Shown: one piece after another, positions 1 to 7,713 of the stretch
Numbering within the stretch: position 1 is the stretch's first letter
Layout of the letters: each line of letters starts with the position of its first letter
Origin: Phycisphaerales bacterium
Lineage (GTDB): Bacteria; Planctomycetota; Phycisphaerae; Sedimentisphaerales; Anaerohalosphaeraceae
Reading direction: 5' to 3'
DNA: 14,638 bases
Assembly (NCBI GenBank): GCA_011048645.1
Contig: DSDR01000008.1
Span: forward strand, 1-14,638
Position numbers and translations under genes: made by a program
The notes under the pieces: model-generated
The model's database searches: none
Told to the model about the DNA's origin: nothing
What the model saw: the letters and a program-made list of their open reading frames with translations, nothing else

Positions 1-75
1 CCGGTAGCGCCGAATACCACCGCGGCCAACAAGGCCAAAAACCGCCGCGTGGAGATTGTGGTTCACATGCGGTAG
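1..75 (+). CDS. C-terminal end of an OmpA/MotB-family protein (partial)
   Basis: Frame 1 is open from the window edge to a TAG at 73-75 and encodes 24 residues ending in KNRRVEIVVHMR. The NRRVEIVV signature is typical of the last strand of OmpA-like peptidoglycan-binding domains, which anchor outer-membrane or periplasmic proteins to the cell wall. Only this tail is visible, so the full architecture and exact role are unknown. The gene converges on comEC, with only two bases between the two stop codons. Its probable terminator lies inside the comEC coding sequence at 111-143. The family call rests on one short motif, so it is likely rather than certain. Confidence 0.65.
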   Translation, partial: PVAPNTTAANKAKNRRVEIVVHMR

Positions 76-77
76 GT

Positions 78-2669
78 TCAATCCAATCGTACTGTTTTTT
101 GACTCTTATAGCCGACGGCGCTCAGTGTGCCGTCGGCTTTTATTGTGACCGACACCGCACCGTCCACGGGCGTGTAAAAGGCCTCGATTCCGCTGCCGGC
201 CGGCGGCGCATATGCATTGGCAACGCGCCCGGCCGCGCACGAGGCAATCACGATTTTCGGCTCAAACGCCGTGATAAATTGCGTGTTCAGGTTGGTTGTT
301 GAGCCGTGATGCGGCAGGACGATAACATCGGCTCTCAATGTCGGATAGCGCTGAAGAATCATCGTTTGTGCGTACAGTTCAATGTCGCCGCACAGCAGAA
401 TCGTTCGACCGCCGTAGCGGAGCCATAGGACCTGTGATTTGTCGTTGTCGCTGAGCGTCGGATTTGAAGCGGCCTCGGCGTTCGGCCAGAGCATCCGAAT
501 TTCCGCATCATTCGGCCATGCTTCAAGTTCTTTAATCGGTCGCAGCGGGTTGCCGTGCTGCTCAAGAAGTTGTTTCAGAAATGACGCCGACGAAGCGCTT
601 TGCGCCTTATCAAAAACGCCGGCATTGGCAAAAACACCCGTCGTCGGGATCGTCGCGATCACCTCCGGCAGGCCGTTGAGATGGTCCATATCGCCGTGCG
701 TCAGCAGAACGGCGTCCAGCGAATCCATCCCCCGATAACGCAGATACGGTAATATCGCGCGAGCGCCGGGGTCTTTTTGTGAGATTGAACCGGCGTCGAT
801 CATCCAGCGGGTCTTGTCCGGAAACGACAGACAGACGGCCTGGCCGTGTCCGACTGAAAGACAGGTCATCGTCAGCGTATCGGGGCTGTTTCGGACTTGA
901 TGCAGGCCCATTGCCGCCGACAAAATCGCCGCCGCAATACAACCCCTCACCGCCAATCGTCGCGGCAAAAAGCGAACAGCCAGCAGCACAAGGTAACCGG
1001 CGACAACGACCCCAATCGAAACCGATCCGACGAGTATCTCCGACCAGCGCAGTTGTGCAAAAACAGATACGGTTGCAGACAGTCCGCAGCATAAGGCGTC
1101 CATCACGACGGCGCACAACAGCGATAGCGTCGGAAGGAGCGATGCCAGCGCGATCCTGAGGTATCCGGCGTACAAAATGCCCACAACCAGCGGCATCGCC
1201 AACACCGTCCAGAGCGGAGCCAGCGGTGTGATACTGTGAAAATGATACAGCAAAAAGCCCGCACCGCCCAGCCACGCCGCCAGTCCCACCGCCAGCAGCC
1301 GCATCACATGGAAAAGCCCTTGCAGCACGGCCTGCGTCATCTTCCGTTCAAGCAGATGCGAAGGCAGATGTTCCACCGCCTTGAATACCGTCCACGAGAG
1401 CAGACGCTTATTGATGGGGTCATACAGCAGCAAAATGCCCAATACGGTCGAGAAGGAAAGCTGCCAGCTTGCCGAGAACACATCCGCCGGACGGATCACA
1501 AGCAGCACAATGGCCGAAAGCGCAAGGGTATTCAGCGGACGAATACGACGGTTGATCACAACAGATGCCAGAAAAAAGCACGCCAGAAACAGCGCTCGCA
1601 CCGTCGGCGGACGCGGCGGCACCACCAGGCCGTAACCGACCAGCAGCACCAGACACAGCAGCGCCCGCAGGGGTTTGGCCAGCCCCAAAAATCGGCTTAA
1701 TCCCCACAGCGATCCGGCCAGAATCCCCACATGCATTCCCGACAGGCTGATAAAATGCGCCAAGCCGGTCCGCTGAAACGCGGCATACGTTTTCGCATCC
1801 AAATTGCCTCGCTGTCCCAGCAGCAGCGCCGCGGCCAGCGTTGCGCTGTGGTCGGGATAGTCTGCCTCTTCAAACAAGGCGCCGGCGGTGTAATCCTGTA
1901 GCATGTGCTGTAAAGCGGTCATCGCTCCTTTGTGTCCGCGGTCGCGTATTTCCACCCCCTCGGCGGCGGGCACCGATGCGCCCAGCCGCACGCCTCGCCG
2001 ATGCATATAGGCCCGCATATTGAACTGTCCCGGATTGCCGACCGGGGTAAAAGTGCTTAGTCGGCAATACAGTCGCACCCGGTCGCCGCGCTCAAGATGG
2101 TCGGCCAACTCGGCCACCTGGACGCGAATCAGTCCCGATGCGTCCTGCGGTCCGTTCGGCGTCTCAATTGTCTGAACCGACAGGTAAAAGCTGCTTTGCG
2201 GCGGCGTCGGAAAGTACCGGGCAAACGCCCAGCCGGAACGCGTATCGTGGTGGATCGGCGAAATAATGACCCCTTCAATGGTGGCCAATCGGGACTGCTG
2301 GCCGACAAGACGGCTGATGTGATTCGGTCCGGGGACGGCAAACGCTGCGTAGCGAAGCATTCCTGCGGCGACAAATAAGCACACGACCGAAAGGGAACAG
2401 ATAACCAGACGAGAAAACCGGTCGGACAGCAGGAAACGGGCGGCAAAAAACAACACCGACGAAACGCAAGCGGCCGTTAATGCCGTATAGACAGATGGAT
2501 GCAGCAAAGCCTGTAAGCCGATGCCGACGATAAACGCCGTTGCCAAAGGCGCCAGCGGGGCCATGCCGAAAATCGCTTCAGTGGTGGACAGCGATGGGCC
2601 GGACGGTTCCAGAAACCGCTCCAGATTATGTCGAATCAACCGATCTTGATCGAAACTCCTTCCGATCAC
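78..2669 (-). CDS. comEC: ComEC/Rec2-family DNA uptake channel protein
   Basis: This 863-residue polytopic membrane protein matches the family that moves single-stranded DNA across the inner membrane during natural transformation. An N-terminal hydrophobic section (about residues 35-110) is followed by a soluble OB-like region (about 125-240). The Competence membrane domain (about 275-570) carries the signature LSGMHVGIL at 309-317. A C-terminal metallo-beta-lactamase-like domain (about 598-855) has HGDMDH at 658-663, GDIE at 761-764 and LPHHGS at 785-790, so the putative metal site looks intact. Length fits a full ComEC with all three parts. The start is GTG at 2669, chosen because AAGGAG lies 8 bases upstream. 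It follows serS by 27 bases and is probably co-transcribed with it. No other competence gene is in the window, so competence itself is not shown. Confidence 0.93.
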   Translation of the reverse strand: MIGRSFDQDRLIRHNLERFLEPSGPSLSTTEAIFGMAPLAPLATAFIVGIGLQALLHPSVYTALTAACVSSVLFFAARFLLSDRFSRLVICSLSVVCLFVAAGMLRYAAFAVPGPNHISRLVGQQSRLATIEGVIISPIHHDTRSGWAFARYFPTPPQSSFYLSVQTIETPNGPQDASGLIRVQVAELADHLERGDRVRLYCRLSTFTPVGNPGQFNMRAYMHRRGVRLGASVPAAEGVEIRDRGHKGAMTALQHMLQDYTAGALFEEADYPDHSATLAAALLLGQRGNLDAKTYAAFQRTGLAHFISLSGMHVGILAGSLWGLSRFLGLAKPLRALLCLVLLVGYGLVVPPRPPTVRALFLACFFLASVVINRRIRPLNTLALSAIVLLVIRPADVFSASWQLSFSTVLGILLLYDPINKRLLSWTVFKAVEHLPSHLLERKMTQAVLQGLFHVMRLLAVGLAAWLGGAGFLLYHFHSITPLAPLWTVLAMPLVVGILYAGYLRIALASLLPTLSLLCAVVMDALCCGLSATVSVFAQLRWSEILVGSVSIGVVVAGYLVLLAVRFLPRRLAVRGCIAAAILSAAMGLHQVRNSPDTLTMTCLSVGHGQAVCLSFPDKTRWMIDAGSISQKDPGARAILPYLRYRGMDSLDAVLLTHGDMDHLNGLPEVIATIPTTGVFANAGVFDKAQSASSASFLKQLLEQHGNPLRPIKELEAWPNDAEIRMLWPNAEAASNPTLSDNDKSQVLWLRYGGRTILLCGDIELYAQTMILQRYPTLRADVIVLPHHGSTTNLNTQFITAFEPKIVIASCAAGRVANAYAPPAGSGIEAFYTPVDGAVSVTIKADGTLSAVGYKSQKTVRLD
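111..143 (+). terminator. Probable intrinsic terminator of the OmpA-family gene
   Basis: A perfect 9-bp GC-rich inverted repeat (GCCGACGGC at 111-119, GCCGTCGGC at 129-137) with a 9-base loop is followed on the + strand by TTTTATT. It begins 36 bases after the OmpA-family stop. The opposite orientation lacks a T tract, so it should act on rightward transcripts. It lies within the last codons of comEC (encoding ADGTLSAVG), so coding sequence and terminator share the same bases. Confidence 0.65.
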
Positions 2670-2677
2670 GCGGGCCT

Positions 2678-2683
2678 CTCCTT
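2678..2683 (-). promoter_or_regulatory. Ribosome binding site supporting the comEC GTG start
   Basis: AAGGAG on the minus strand lies 8 bases before GTG at 2669-2667, in the 27-base gap after serS. It supports this non-ATG start and independent ribosome loading on comEC. Confidence 0.6.
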
Positions 2684-2696
2684 GCTGCGATCAATC

Positions 2697-3971
2697 TCAG
2701 TGTCTGGGTTCGATGCGTTCCTTTCCGCCCATATACGGCCGCAAAACGGTCGGGATGGCGACCGTTCCATCGGCGTTTTGATACAATTCAAGGATCGGAA
2801 TCAGCACGCGGGGCGAGGCAATCACGGTGTTGTTCAGCGTATGACAGAAGACGTTTTTGCCGTCCTCGGTTTTATAGCGCAGATTCATCCGACGCGCCTG
2901 AAATTCATAGAAGCGGCTGGCCGAGTGCGTTTCGCCGTAGCTGTTGCGCGACGGCATCCACGTCTCAATGTCGAATTTCTGCACCTGTCCGCGTCCCAGA
3001 TCGCCGGTGCAGACATTGACCACGCGATAGGGCAGGTTCATCGCCTGCATCACCGCTTCGGCATTGGCCAAAATTTCCTGATGGTAGGTCTTGCTTTTTT
3101 CTTCGTCGTTTTCCCCGATAATGACCTGCTCGACCTTGTCGAACTGATGGATGCGATACAGGCCGTAGGTGTCTTTGCCGGCCGCGCCCGCCTCGCGGCG
3201 AAAACAGGTGCTCAGGCCGACGAATTTTGCCGGAAGCTGCTGTTCAGCCAGAATCTCGCCCATATAATACGCCGTCAGCGGCACCTCGGCCGTCCCGGCC
3301 AGATTCAGGCCGTCCCGCTCCATCTGATAGGTCTGCTCTTCAGAGCCGGGGAAATAGCCTGTGCCGCGCATCGCCTCGTCGCGCATCAGCAGGGGAACGG
3401 ACATTGGCAGGTAGCCTTGGCCGACCATATAATCCATCGCAAACCGCAGCACCGCCCAATGCAGCAGCGCGCCGTCGCCTTTGAGAAAATAATTGCGCGT
3501 TCCGGCCAGTTTGACGCCGCGTTCGGTGTCAATGATATCCAGCGCCAAGCCCAATTGAATATGATCCTTCGGCTCAAAATCAAACTCCCGAATCGTTCCC
3601 CACGTGCGAAGCTCAACGTTCTGCGTGTCATCCTCGCCGTAGGGTACCTCCGGCGCCGGCGGCTGAGGAACCTGACTAATCAGGTCATCAAATTCCGGCT
3701 GGAGCTGCTTGACCGCTTCATTCAGTGCGGCTTCCTGTTCCTTCAGACGGCTGAGCGTATCGAGCACCTCCTTTTTGGCTTCCGGCGACAGGCGGGGGAT
3801 TTCTTTGCCCAGCCGATTCTTTTCCGTTGCAATGTCCTGCAGTTTTTTTTTGTTGTCCAGCAAATCCGCGTCAACTTTTATCAGCCGGTCAATGTCCACG
3901 TCAAACCGCTTGGCTGCGGCGCCGTCCTTGAACAGGCGCGGATTCTCACGAATCAATTTAATATCAATCAT
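2697..3971 (-). CDS. serS: Seryl-tRNA synthetase
   Basis: The 424-residue protein charges tRNA-Ser with serine through a seryl-adenylate in the cytoplasm. It has the normal length and layout of a bacterial SerRS. A charged helical N-terminal arm (about residues 30-100) should form the tRNA-binding coiled coil. The class II core has the serine-site TAE motif at 227-229, motif 2 around FRREAGAAGKDTYGLYRIHQF's position (257-277, with the FRRE arginines), and motif 3 at 379-396 with the ASPR arginine at 388. Motif 3 reads LNNTVIASPR rather than the common LNGSGLAVGR, a variant to note, but the key arginine remains. The ATG overlaps the fabF stop by 4 bases (ATGA, 3971-3968), indicating translational coupling. 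A GAGG lies about 10 bases upstream. The call is secure; the lipid-operon location is the unusual part. Confidence 0.97.
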   Translation of the reverse strand: MIDIKLIRENPRLFKDGAAAKRFDVDIDRLIKVDADLLDNKKKLQDIATEKNRLGKEIPRLSPEAKKEVLDTLSRLKEQEAALNEAVKQLQPEFDDLISQVPQPPAPEVPYGEDDTQNVELRTWGTIREFDFEPKDHIQLGLALDIIDTERGVKLAGTRNYFLKGDGALLHWAVLRFAMDYMVGQGYLPMSVPLLMRDEAMRGTGYFPGSEEQTYQMERDGLNLAGTAEVPLTAYYMGEILAEQQLPAKFVGLSTCFRREAGAAGKDTYGLYRIHQFDKVEQVIIGENDEEKSKTYHQEILANAEAVMQAMNLPYRVVNVCTGDLGRGQVQKFDIETWMPSRNSYGETHSASRFYEFQARRMNLRYKTEDGKNVFCHTLNNTVIASPRVLIPILELYQNADGTVAIPTVLRPYMGGKERIEPRH

Positions 3972-5287
3972 CCTTCTGAATCCTCATGATAACGTTTGAT
4001 GATGACGACGTTGTTTTGTCCGCCGAAACCGAACGACTCGTTCAGTGCGATCTCCACGGCGGCCTTGCGCGGCGCATTGGGCACATAATCCAGATCCAGC
4101 TTCGGGTCCGGATCATTTAAGTTCATCGTCGGCGGCAGCGTCTGTTCGTGTATGGCTTTCACGCAGGTTATCAGTTCCGCGCAACCGGTGGCCGCGATGA
4201 GGTGTCCCATCTGGCTTTTGGGGCTGCTGCACGGGACGTTGTAAGCCTGTTGGCCGAAGACGGTTTTGATGGCCAGCGTTTCAACTGCGTCGTTTTCAAC
4301 GGTGCTGGTGCCGTGGGTGCTGATGTAATCGATATCCTCAATCGTCAGGTCGGCGTCTTTGATCGCCGCACGCAGCGCCTGGCACGCGCCGCGGGCCTGG
4401 TCGTGCATGTCCGTTACGCGAAAGGCGTCGTTGCTGCTGCCGAATCCGATGACCTCGGCCAGAATGGTTGCTCCGCGTTTTCGAGCGGATTCAAGGGTTT
4501 CGAGGATGACCACGGCGCCGCCTTCGCCGATGACAAATCCGTCGCGCGTGGCTGAGAAGGGGCGCGAGGCGGTTTGGGGGCTGTCATTGCGTGTCGAAAG
4601 GGCGGTCAGACGGTTAAAGCCGGTCACCCCCAGCGGATGAATCATTGAGTGTGCGCCGCCGGCAATCATGATCTCGGCCTTGCCGTGCCGGATGAGCATC
4701 GCCGCCTCGCCGACGGCCTGCGTGCTGGCGGCACAGGCCGTCAGACAACTCCGCGTAACGCCCCGTGCACCGGTCAGCAGCGCCAGATGCGCCGCCGGCA
4801 TATTCGGCTCTTGTTCCAGCTCATTTTGTGCCGACAGCCCCGACAGGGCGACTTGTGTCCAGCGAGGCCAGTTGACCTGACGGGCCTGTTCGTCCCAGCC
4901 GCCGATCAGCGCCTCGAAAAACGGCTCAAAATTGACCGGCCCTTCGCCGGCGCCCAGATAGATGCCCATTCGCTGCCGGTTGATGCCGTCGGTCGGCGCG
5001 TCGGTTTCGATGTCAATGCCCGCCTGACGACAGGCCTGTACGCATGCCCCCAGCGCAAATTGTGTGCCGCGGTTGCCGTCTTTATGCAGGTCGTACCGCT
5101 GAACACACCGACTCAGGTCAAAGCCTTTGACCTCGGCGTCAAACTGTGTCGGAAAAGTCGAGGCGTCAAACAGCGTGGTATAGTCGGCGCCGGATTGACC
5201 GGACATCAGGCCGTTCCACAACTGGTCGGCGCTGTGCCCCAGTGGACAAACAACGCCCATTCCCGTGATGACAACGCGATGTTTCAT
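3968..5287 (-). CDS. fabF: Beta-ketoacyl-ACP synthase (FabF/KAS II type), active-site intact
   Basis: This 439-residue condensing enzyme should extend an acyl chain by decarboxylative Claisen condensation with malonyl-ACP. The start MKHRVVITGMGVVCPLG is the classic KAS beginning. The catalytic set is complete: Cys185 in LTACAAS, His325 in STHGTST, Lys357 in SPKSQMGH and His362, with the C-terminal SFGFGGQN loop. An AGAGG begins in the upstream gene's stop codon, with its last G 5 bases before the ATG. It directly follows the altered ketosynthase (9-base gap) and overlaps serS by 4 bases. Placement beside an inactive-looking paralogue suggests it is the KS half of a KS-CLF-like heterodimer. 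It differs enough from ordinary FabF (for example around residues 110-165) that a role outside housekeeping fatty acid synthesis is likely. That role is inferred; the enzyme family is clear. Confidence 0.92.
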   Translation of the reverse strand: MKHRVVITGMGVVCPLGHSADQLWNGLMSGQSGADYTTLFDASTFPTQFDAEVKGFDLSRCVQRYDLHKDGNRGTQFALGACVQACRQAGIDIETDAPTDGINRQRMGIYLGAGEGPVNFEPFFEALIGGWDEQARQVNWPRWTQVALSGLSAQNELEQEPNMPAAHLALLTGARGVTRSCLTACAASTQAVGEAAMLIRHGKAEIMIAGGAHSMIHPLGVTGFNRLTALSTRNDSPQTASRPFSATRDGFVIGEGGAVVILETLESARKRGATILAEVIGFGSSNDAFRVTDMHDQARGACQALRAAIKDADLTIEDIDYISTHGTSTVENDAVETLAIKTVFGQQAYNVPCSSPKSQMGHLIAATGCAELITCVKAIHEQTLPPTMNLNDPDPKLDLDYVPNAPRKAAVEIALNESFGFGGQNNVVIIKRYHEDSEG

Positions 5288-5296
5288 TTAAGCCTC

Positions 5297-6613
5297 TTAT
5301 GCCTCGAATTTTTTGATGATAATCGCCGCGGTTTGTCCCCCGAACGAATAGCCGCAGCATAGCACATTGCGCACCGGTTTCTCAACGACGTTTTGCGTTA
5401 GTTTCAGTCGGCAGCCCTCGGCAGACCGTTCGGCGTTTCGGCTCGGACCGATCTTGTCTTCCGCTGCGGCATAGATCGCGGCGGCTGTCTCAAGCACGCC
5501 GGCCGCCGCTCCCGTATGGCTGGTCATTCCTTTGACGGCCCATACATCAATGGTATCCAAGGCGTTGCCAAAGACGCGTTCCAACGCCGTCGCTTCGGCG
5601 CGGTCGTCCTGCAAAATGGCCGTGCCGGTCGGAATGATCAAATCAATCTCCTCAGGCGTAATGTTTGCCTCAGCCAAAGCCGCCTCGATGGTCATGGCCA
5701 GTCCCGTGCCGTCAGGCTCAAGATGCCTCAGATCGGCGTTGAGGCTGTTGCCCGAAGCAGCGCCGGCAAACTCGGCCAGGATCGGCGCATTTCGCCGCTG
5801 CGCCGAGGTTAGTTCTTCCAGCACAATCGCACCGCCGGCCTCGCCGAAGACCGCACCGGCGGCCGCCGCGTCGAACGGCCGACAGGCTGCTTTGGGTGTT
5901 TCATTGGATTGGGTTGTTGAACGTCCAAGCAGGCACTGCCGCAGCATCACAATCGGGTTGACTTTGGCTTCCGCACCGCCGCCGACGGCCGCGTCCGCGT
6001 CGCCGCGCTGGATCATCTCGGCCGCCTCGGCAATCGCGATATGAGAGCTGACTTCTCCGCAGGTAATGGTGTTGCTGGGGCCTTGAATATCGTGAATGAT
6101 GCCCACGTGGCAGGGCAGCATATTCGGCAGGTATTTCAGCAGCCACAGCGGCGTCAGATTTTCCATCCCCTCGGCGCCCCATTTTCGCAGATCAAATTTA
6201 CCGTCGGTTACCGAGGTTGCTGCGCACGCGGCCAGTTCATTCAGGTCGCAACTGATCAACCCTGCGCCAAAACTGATGGCCAGGCGCGTCGGGTCAAATG
6301 TCAACGAGCCGCTGTCGGAGGCTTTGGTGGTTACGCCGGCGTTTTTGAACGCTTCATCGGCGGCGATAACCGACAGTTCAATGTCCCGACTCATCAGCTT
6401 GGTGGCCTTACGATAGGATTTGGGGACGTAATCACGAATTTTATACTCCGGTACCTCGCCGGCCAGCCGGCACGGAAACGCAGAGGCGTCGAACGCGCCA
6501 ATCACTCCGATACCGCAGCGGCCTTCGAGCAGACCCTGCCAGAATTCGCCGACTGTCAGCCCCAGCGGCGAAACCACGCCCAGGCCCGTGATAACAACCC
6601 GACGCCGACTCAT
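5297..6613 (-). CDS. Ketosynthase-like protein with altered active site (chain-length-factor-like)
   Basis: This 438-residue protein has the full thiolase-fold KAS II outline: MSRRRVVITGLGVVSPLG at the start, GDADAAVGGGAEA at 204-216, and GYSFGGQTAA near the end. Ungapped alignment from GPS (178-180) to GDAD (204) puts Glu187 at the nucleophilic cysteine position; the nearby Cys185 is two residues off register. The first catalytic histidine (AHGT in active enzymes) is replaced by Thr329 in IPTGTA. The lysine (Lys361) and second histidine (His366) in KGMTSHTG remain. This resembles chain length factors, which pair with an active KS and lack the nucleophile, usually with Gln. The start is supported by GGAG 8 bases upstream and a 4-base ATGA overlap with the dehydratase. 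It probably partners the neighbouring FabF. It may be non-catalytic or a decarboxylase; the sequence cannot decide. Confidence 0.87.
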   Translation of the reverse strand: MSRRRVVITGLGVVSPLGLTVGEFWQGLLEGRCGIGVIGAFDASAFPCRLAGEVPEYKIRDYVPKSYRKATKLMSRDIELSVIAADEAFKNAGVTTKASDSGSLTFDPTRLAISFGAGLISCDLNELAACAATSVTDGKFDLRKWGAEGMENLTPLWLLKYLPNMLPCHVGIIHDIQGPSNTITCGEVSSHIAIAEAAEMIQRGDADAAVGGGAEAKVNPIVMLRQCLLGRSTTQSNETPKAACRPFDAAAAGAVFGEAGGAIVLEELTSAQRRNAPILAEFAGAASGNSLNADLRHLEPDGTGLAMTIEAALAEANITPEEIDLIIPTGTAILQDDRAEATALERVFGNALDTIDVWAVKGMTSHTGAAAGVLETAAAIYAAAEDKIGPSRNAERSAEGCRLKLTQNVVEKPVRNVLCCGYSFGGQTAAIIIKKFEA

Positions 6614-7101
6614 CGCAGCCGCTCCGTTTCAGGATGCGTTTCGACAAAACCGGTCAGCAGCGAATGAAACATATCCGTAAACACGAAATTCTCTTCGGGA
6701 AATTTCTTGCCCGCCAGATTCTTGTCCACATGGCTGAACATCAGACTGATTTGCGCGATCAGCTCGTCGCCGCGCCGGATTTCACCGACGGTGCTTGCCG
6801 CTTCCGGCGCAATGGATTCGATTTCCGCGTGCAGGGTGAGGGTATCGCCGGGTCGAACATAATGATAAAACGCCGCCTTCTTGATTTTGGCCAGAATGAC
6901 CTTTTCTTCAAAACGCCGCGACTCGCCGACGAGAATACCCGCCGTCTGGGCCATGGCCTCAATCATCAGACATTCCGGCATGATCGGAAACCCCGGAAAA
7001 TGATCGTGCAGATGGTCCTCGGCCAAAGTGACATTCTTGAGCGCCACCGCTCGTCGGCCGCTCTCAAACTCCAGAAACTTGTCGATCCATATCCACCGCA
7101 T
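6610..7101 (-). CDS. FabZ-like 3-hydroxyacyl-ACP dehydratase (hot-dog fold)
   Basis: From ATG at 7101 this is a 163-residue single hot-dog protein. The FabZ pattern is present: His34 in HDHFPGFPIMP and Glu48 in LMIEAMAQ, 14 residues apart as in FabZ catalytic pairs. The usual PGV after the histidine loop is PEC here. It should remove water from a 3-hydroxyacyl-ACP, giving an enoyl-ACP. The frame stays open upstream to 7194, but that extension is translated from an AT-rich palindromic repeat and has no family similarity. The start at MRWIWIDKF matches the MKFVLIDKI start of the paralogue at 7714-8208. A weak GGAA lies 8 bases upstream, inside the repeat. Its stop overlaps the next start by 4 bases. 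The C-terminal tail (about 130-163) is longer than in typical FabZ. Confidence 0.87.
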   Translation of the reverse strand: MRWIWIDKFLEFESGRRAVALKNVTLAEDHLHDHFPGFPIMPECLMIEAMAQTAGILVGESRRFEEKVILAKIKKAAFYHYVRPGDTLTLHAEIESIAPEAASTVGEIRRGDELIAQISLMFSHVDKNLAGKKFPEENFVFTDMFHSLLTGFVETHPETERLR

Positions 7102-7111
7102 ACAAATAATT

Positions 7112-7234
7112 CCGAAAACCGAAAACCGAAATTCGAAACAAATCCAAAATCCAAATAACCCAAACAATAGTTTAAATATCAAGGGTTCGGTCATTTGATA
7201 TTGTTTTGGAATTCAATATTCGAATTTCGATTTT
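7112..7234. repeat. AT-rich palindromic repeat inside the lipid operon
   Basis: The 140-base gap between ACP and dehydratase is nearly filled by an imperfect inverted repeat. The left arm at 7122-7149 (AAAACCGAAATTCGAAAC...) pairs with the right arm at 7204-7234 (TTTTGGAATTC...CGAATTTCGATTTT), with a centre at about 7150-7203. The left edge also has short tandem copies of CCGAAAA. The TTCGAATTTCGGATTT-like wording resembles dispersed intergenic repeats I recall from uncultivated planctomycetes and related bacteria. That resemblance is from memory and was not searched. It could be a MITE-like or REP-like element, or an mRNA stem modulating expression between ACP and downstream genes. Confidence 0.6.
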
Positions 7235-7241
7235 TCTCTCT

Positions 7242-7634
7242 TTAGCCGTTGACCTTGCTTTCGATGAAGTTCACAATCGCCTGCACCGTGAACAGATCGG
7301 CGATTTTGTTGACATCCGGGTCGGCTTCGAACTCGCTCAGGTCCGTGTGCGGCATTTTGGCCCGCAGCTCGGCCAGTCCCTTTTCCGTGACCTTGCCGCC
7401 GCTGACATACTCGGGGTTGTTCAGTACCCCTTCGGCGGGGAACAGCTCTTCACGCGGAACCTTGATATTGAACGCCTTTTCCAGACGAAACACGATGTCC
7501 AGAAAATCAATGCTTTCAGCCCCCAAATCGCCCATCAGGGTCGCTTCCGGCGTAATATCCTCGTCATCCAGCCCCAAAGCGTCAACCAGGGCTTCCTTGA
7601 CCTGCTCATAAATCTCTTCACGGCTCATTGCCAT
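7242..7634 (-). CDS. Acyl carrier protein, extended, AcpXL-like
   Basis: This 130-residue protein has the ACP core: helix I at about 5-20, then GDLGAESIDFLDIVF, with Ser41 as the expected phosphopantetheine site, and a last helix FTVQAIVNFIESK at 115-127. Ordinary ACPs have about 80 residues. Here roughly 40 extra residues (about 66-110), including GGKVTEKGLAELRAKMP, sit between the middle and last helices. The ESIDFLDIVF segment followed by KAFNIKVP closely resembles what I recall of rhizobial AcpXL, the carrier for very long lipid A acyl chains. The start at 7634 is preferred over the ATG two codons later because GGAGG lies 9 bases upstream. Encoded among two dehydratases and two ketosynthases, it is presumably their dedicated carrier. 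The final product is unknown. Confidence 0.92.
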   Translation of the reverse strand: MAMSREEIYEQVKEALVDALGLDDEDITPEATLMGDLGAESIDFLDIVFRLEKAFNIKVPREELFPAEGVLNNPEYVSGGKVTEKGLAELRAKMPHTDLSEFEADPDVNKIADLFTVQAIVNFIESKVNG

Positions 7635-7643
7635 AATGGTGTG

Positions 7644-7648
7644 CCTCC
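7644..7648 (-). promoter_or_regulatory. Strong ribosome binding site of the ACP gene
   Basis: GGAGG on the minus strand lies 9 bases before ATG at 7634 and 15 before the alternative ATG at 7628, so it favours the upstream start. It is the strongest site in the lipid block, consistent with high ACP demand. Confidence 0.65.
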
Positions 7649-7686
7649 GTTATAAAATTAAAGACTCAATCTCATCTCTCAAATAT

Positions 7687-7707
7687 GGACAGGCCTCTCG
7701 GCCGACC
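7687..7707 (-). other. Small hairpin between dehydratase and ACP genes
   Basis: On the minus strand, GGCC-GAGA-GGCC extends to a bulged stem covering 7707-7687, a few bases after the first dehydratase stop. It is followed by ATATTTGAG rather than a real T tract. It could be a weak or read-through terminator or an mRNA processing site, or have no function. Confidence 0.3.
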
Positions 7708-7713
7708 TAAAAG

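Noticed and set aside
2628..3989. A 453-codon open frame on the + strand opposite serS.
   Set aside because: It is fully antisense to a clear seryl-tRNA synthetase with all motifs; its translation shows no family features and is a by-product of GC-rich codon use.
6053..6064. Cys185 of the altered ketosynthase as a retained catalytic nucleophile.
   Set aside because: Ungapped alignment between the GPS and GDAD anchors puts it two residues before the nucleophile position, which is Glu187; the first catalytic His is also missing.
7112..7136. Short tandem CCGAAAA units considered as a CRISPR-like or regulatory iteron array.
   Set aside because: Only about three adjacent imperfect units with no spacers; they are better explained as one arm of the larger inverted repeat.
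7102..7194. A 31-residue N-terminal extension of the dehydratase, which could look like a membrane anchor because it is rich in Phe and Leu.
   Set aside because: It is encoded by the palindromic repeat, and the paralogue starts exactly at the position equivalent to 7101.
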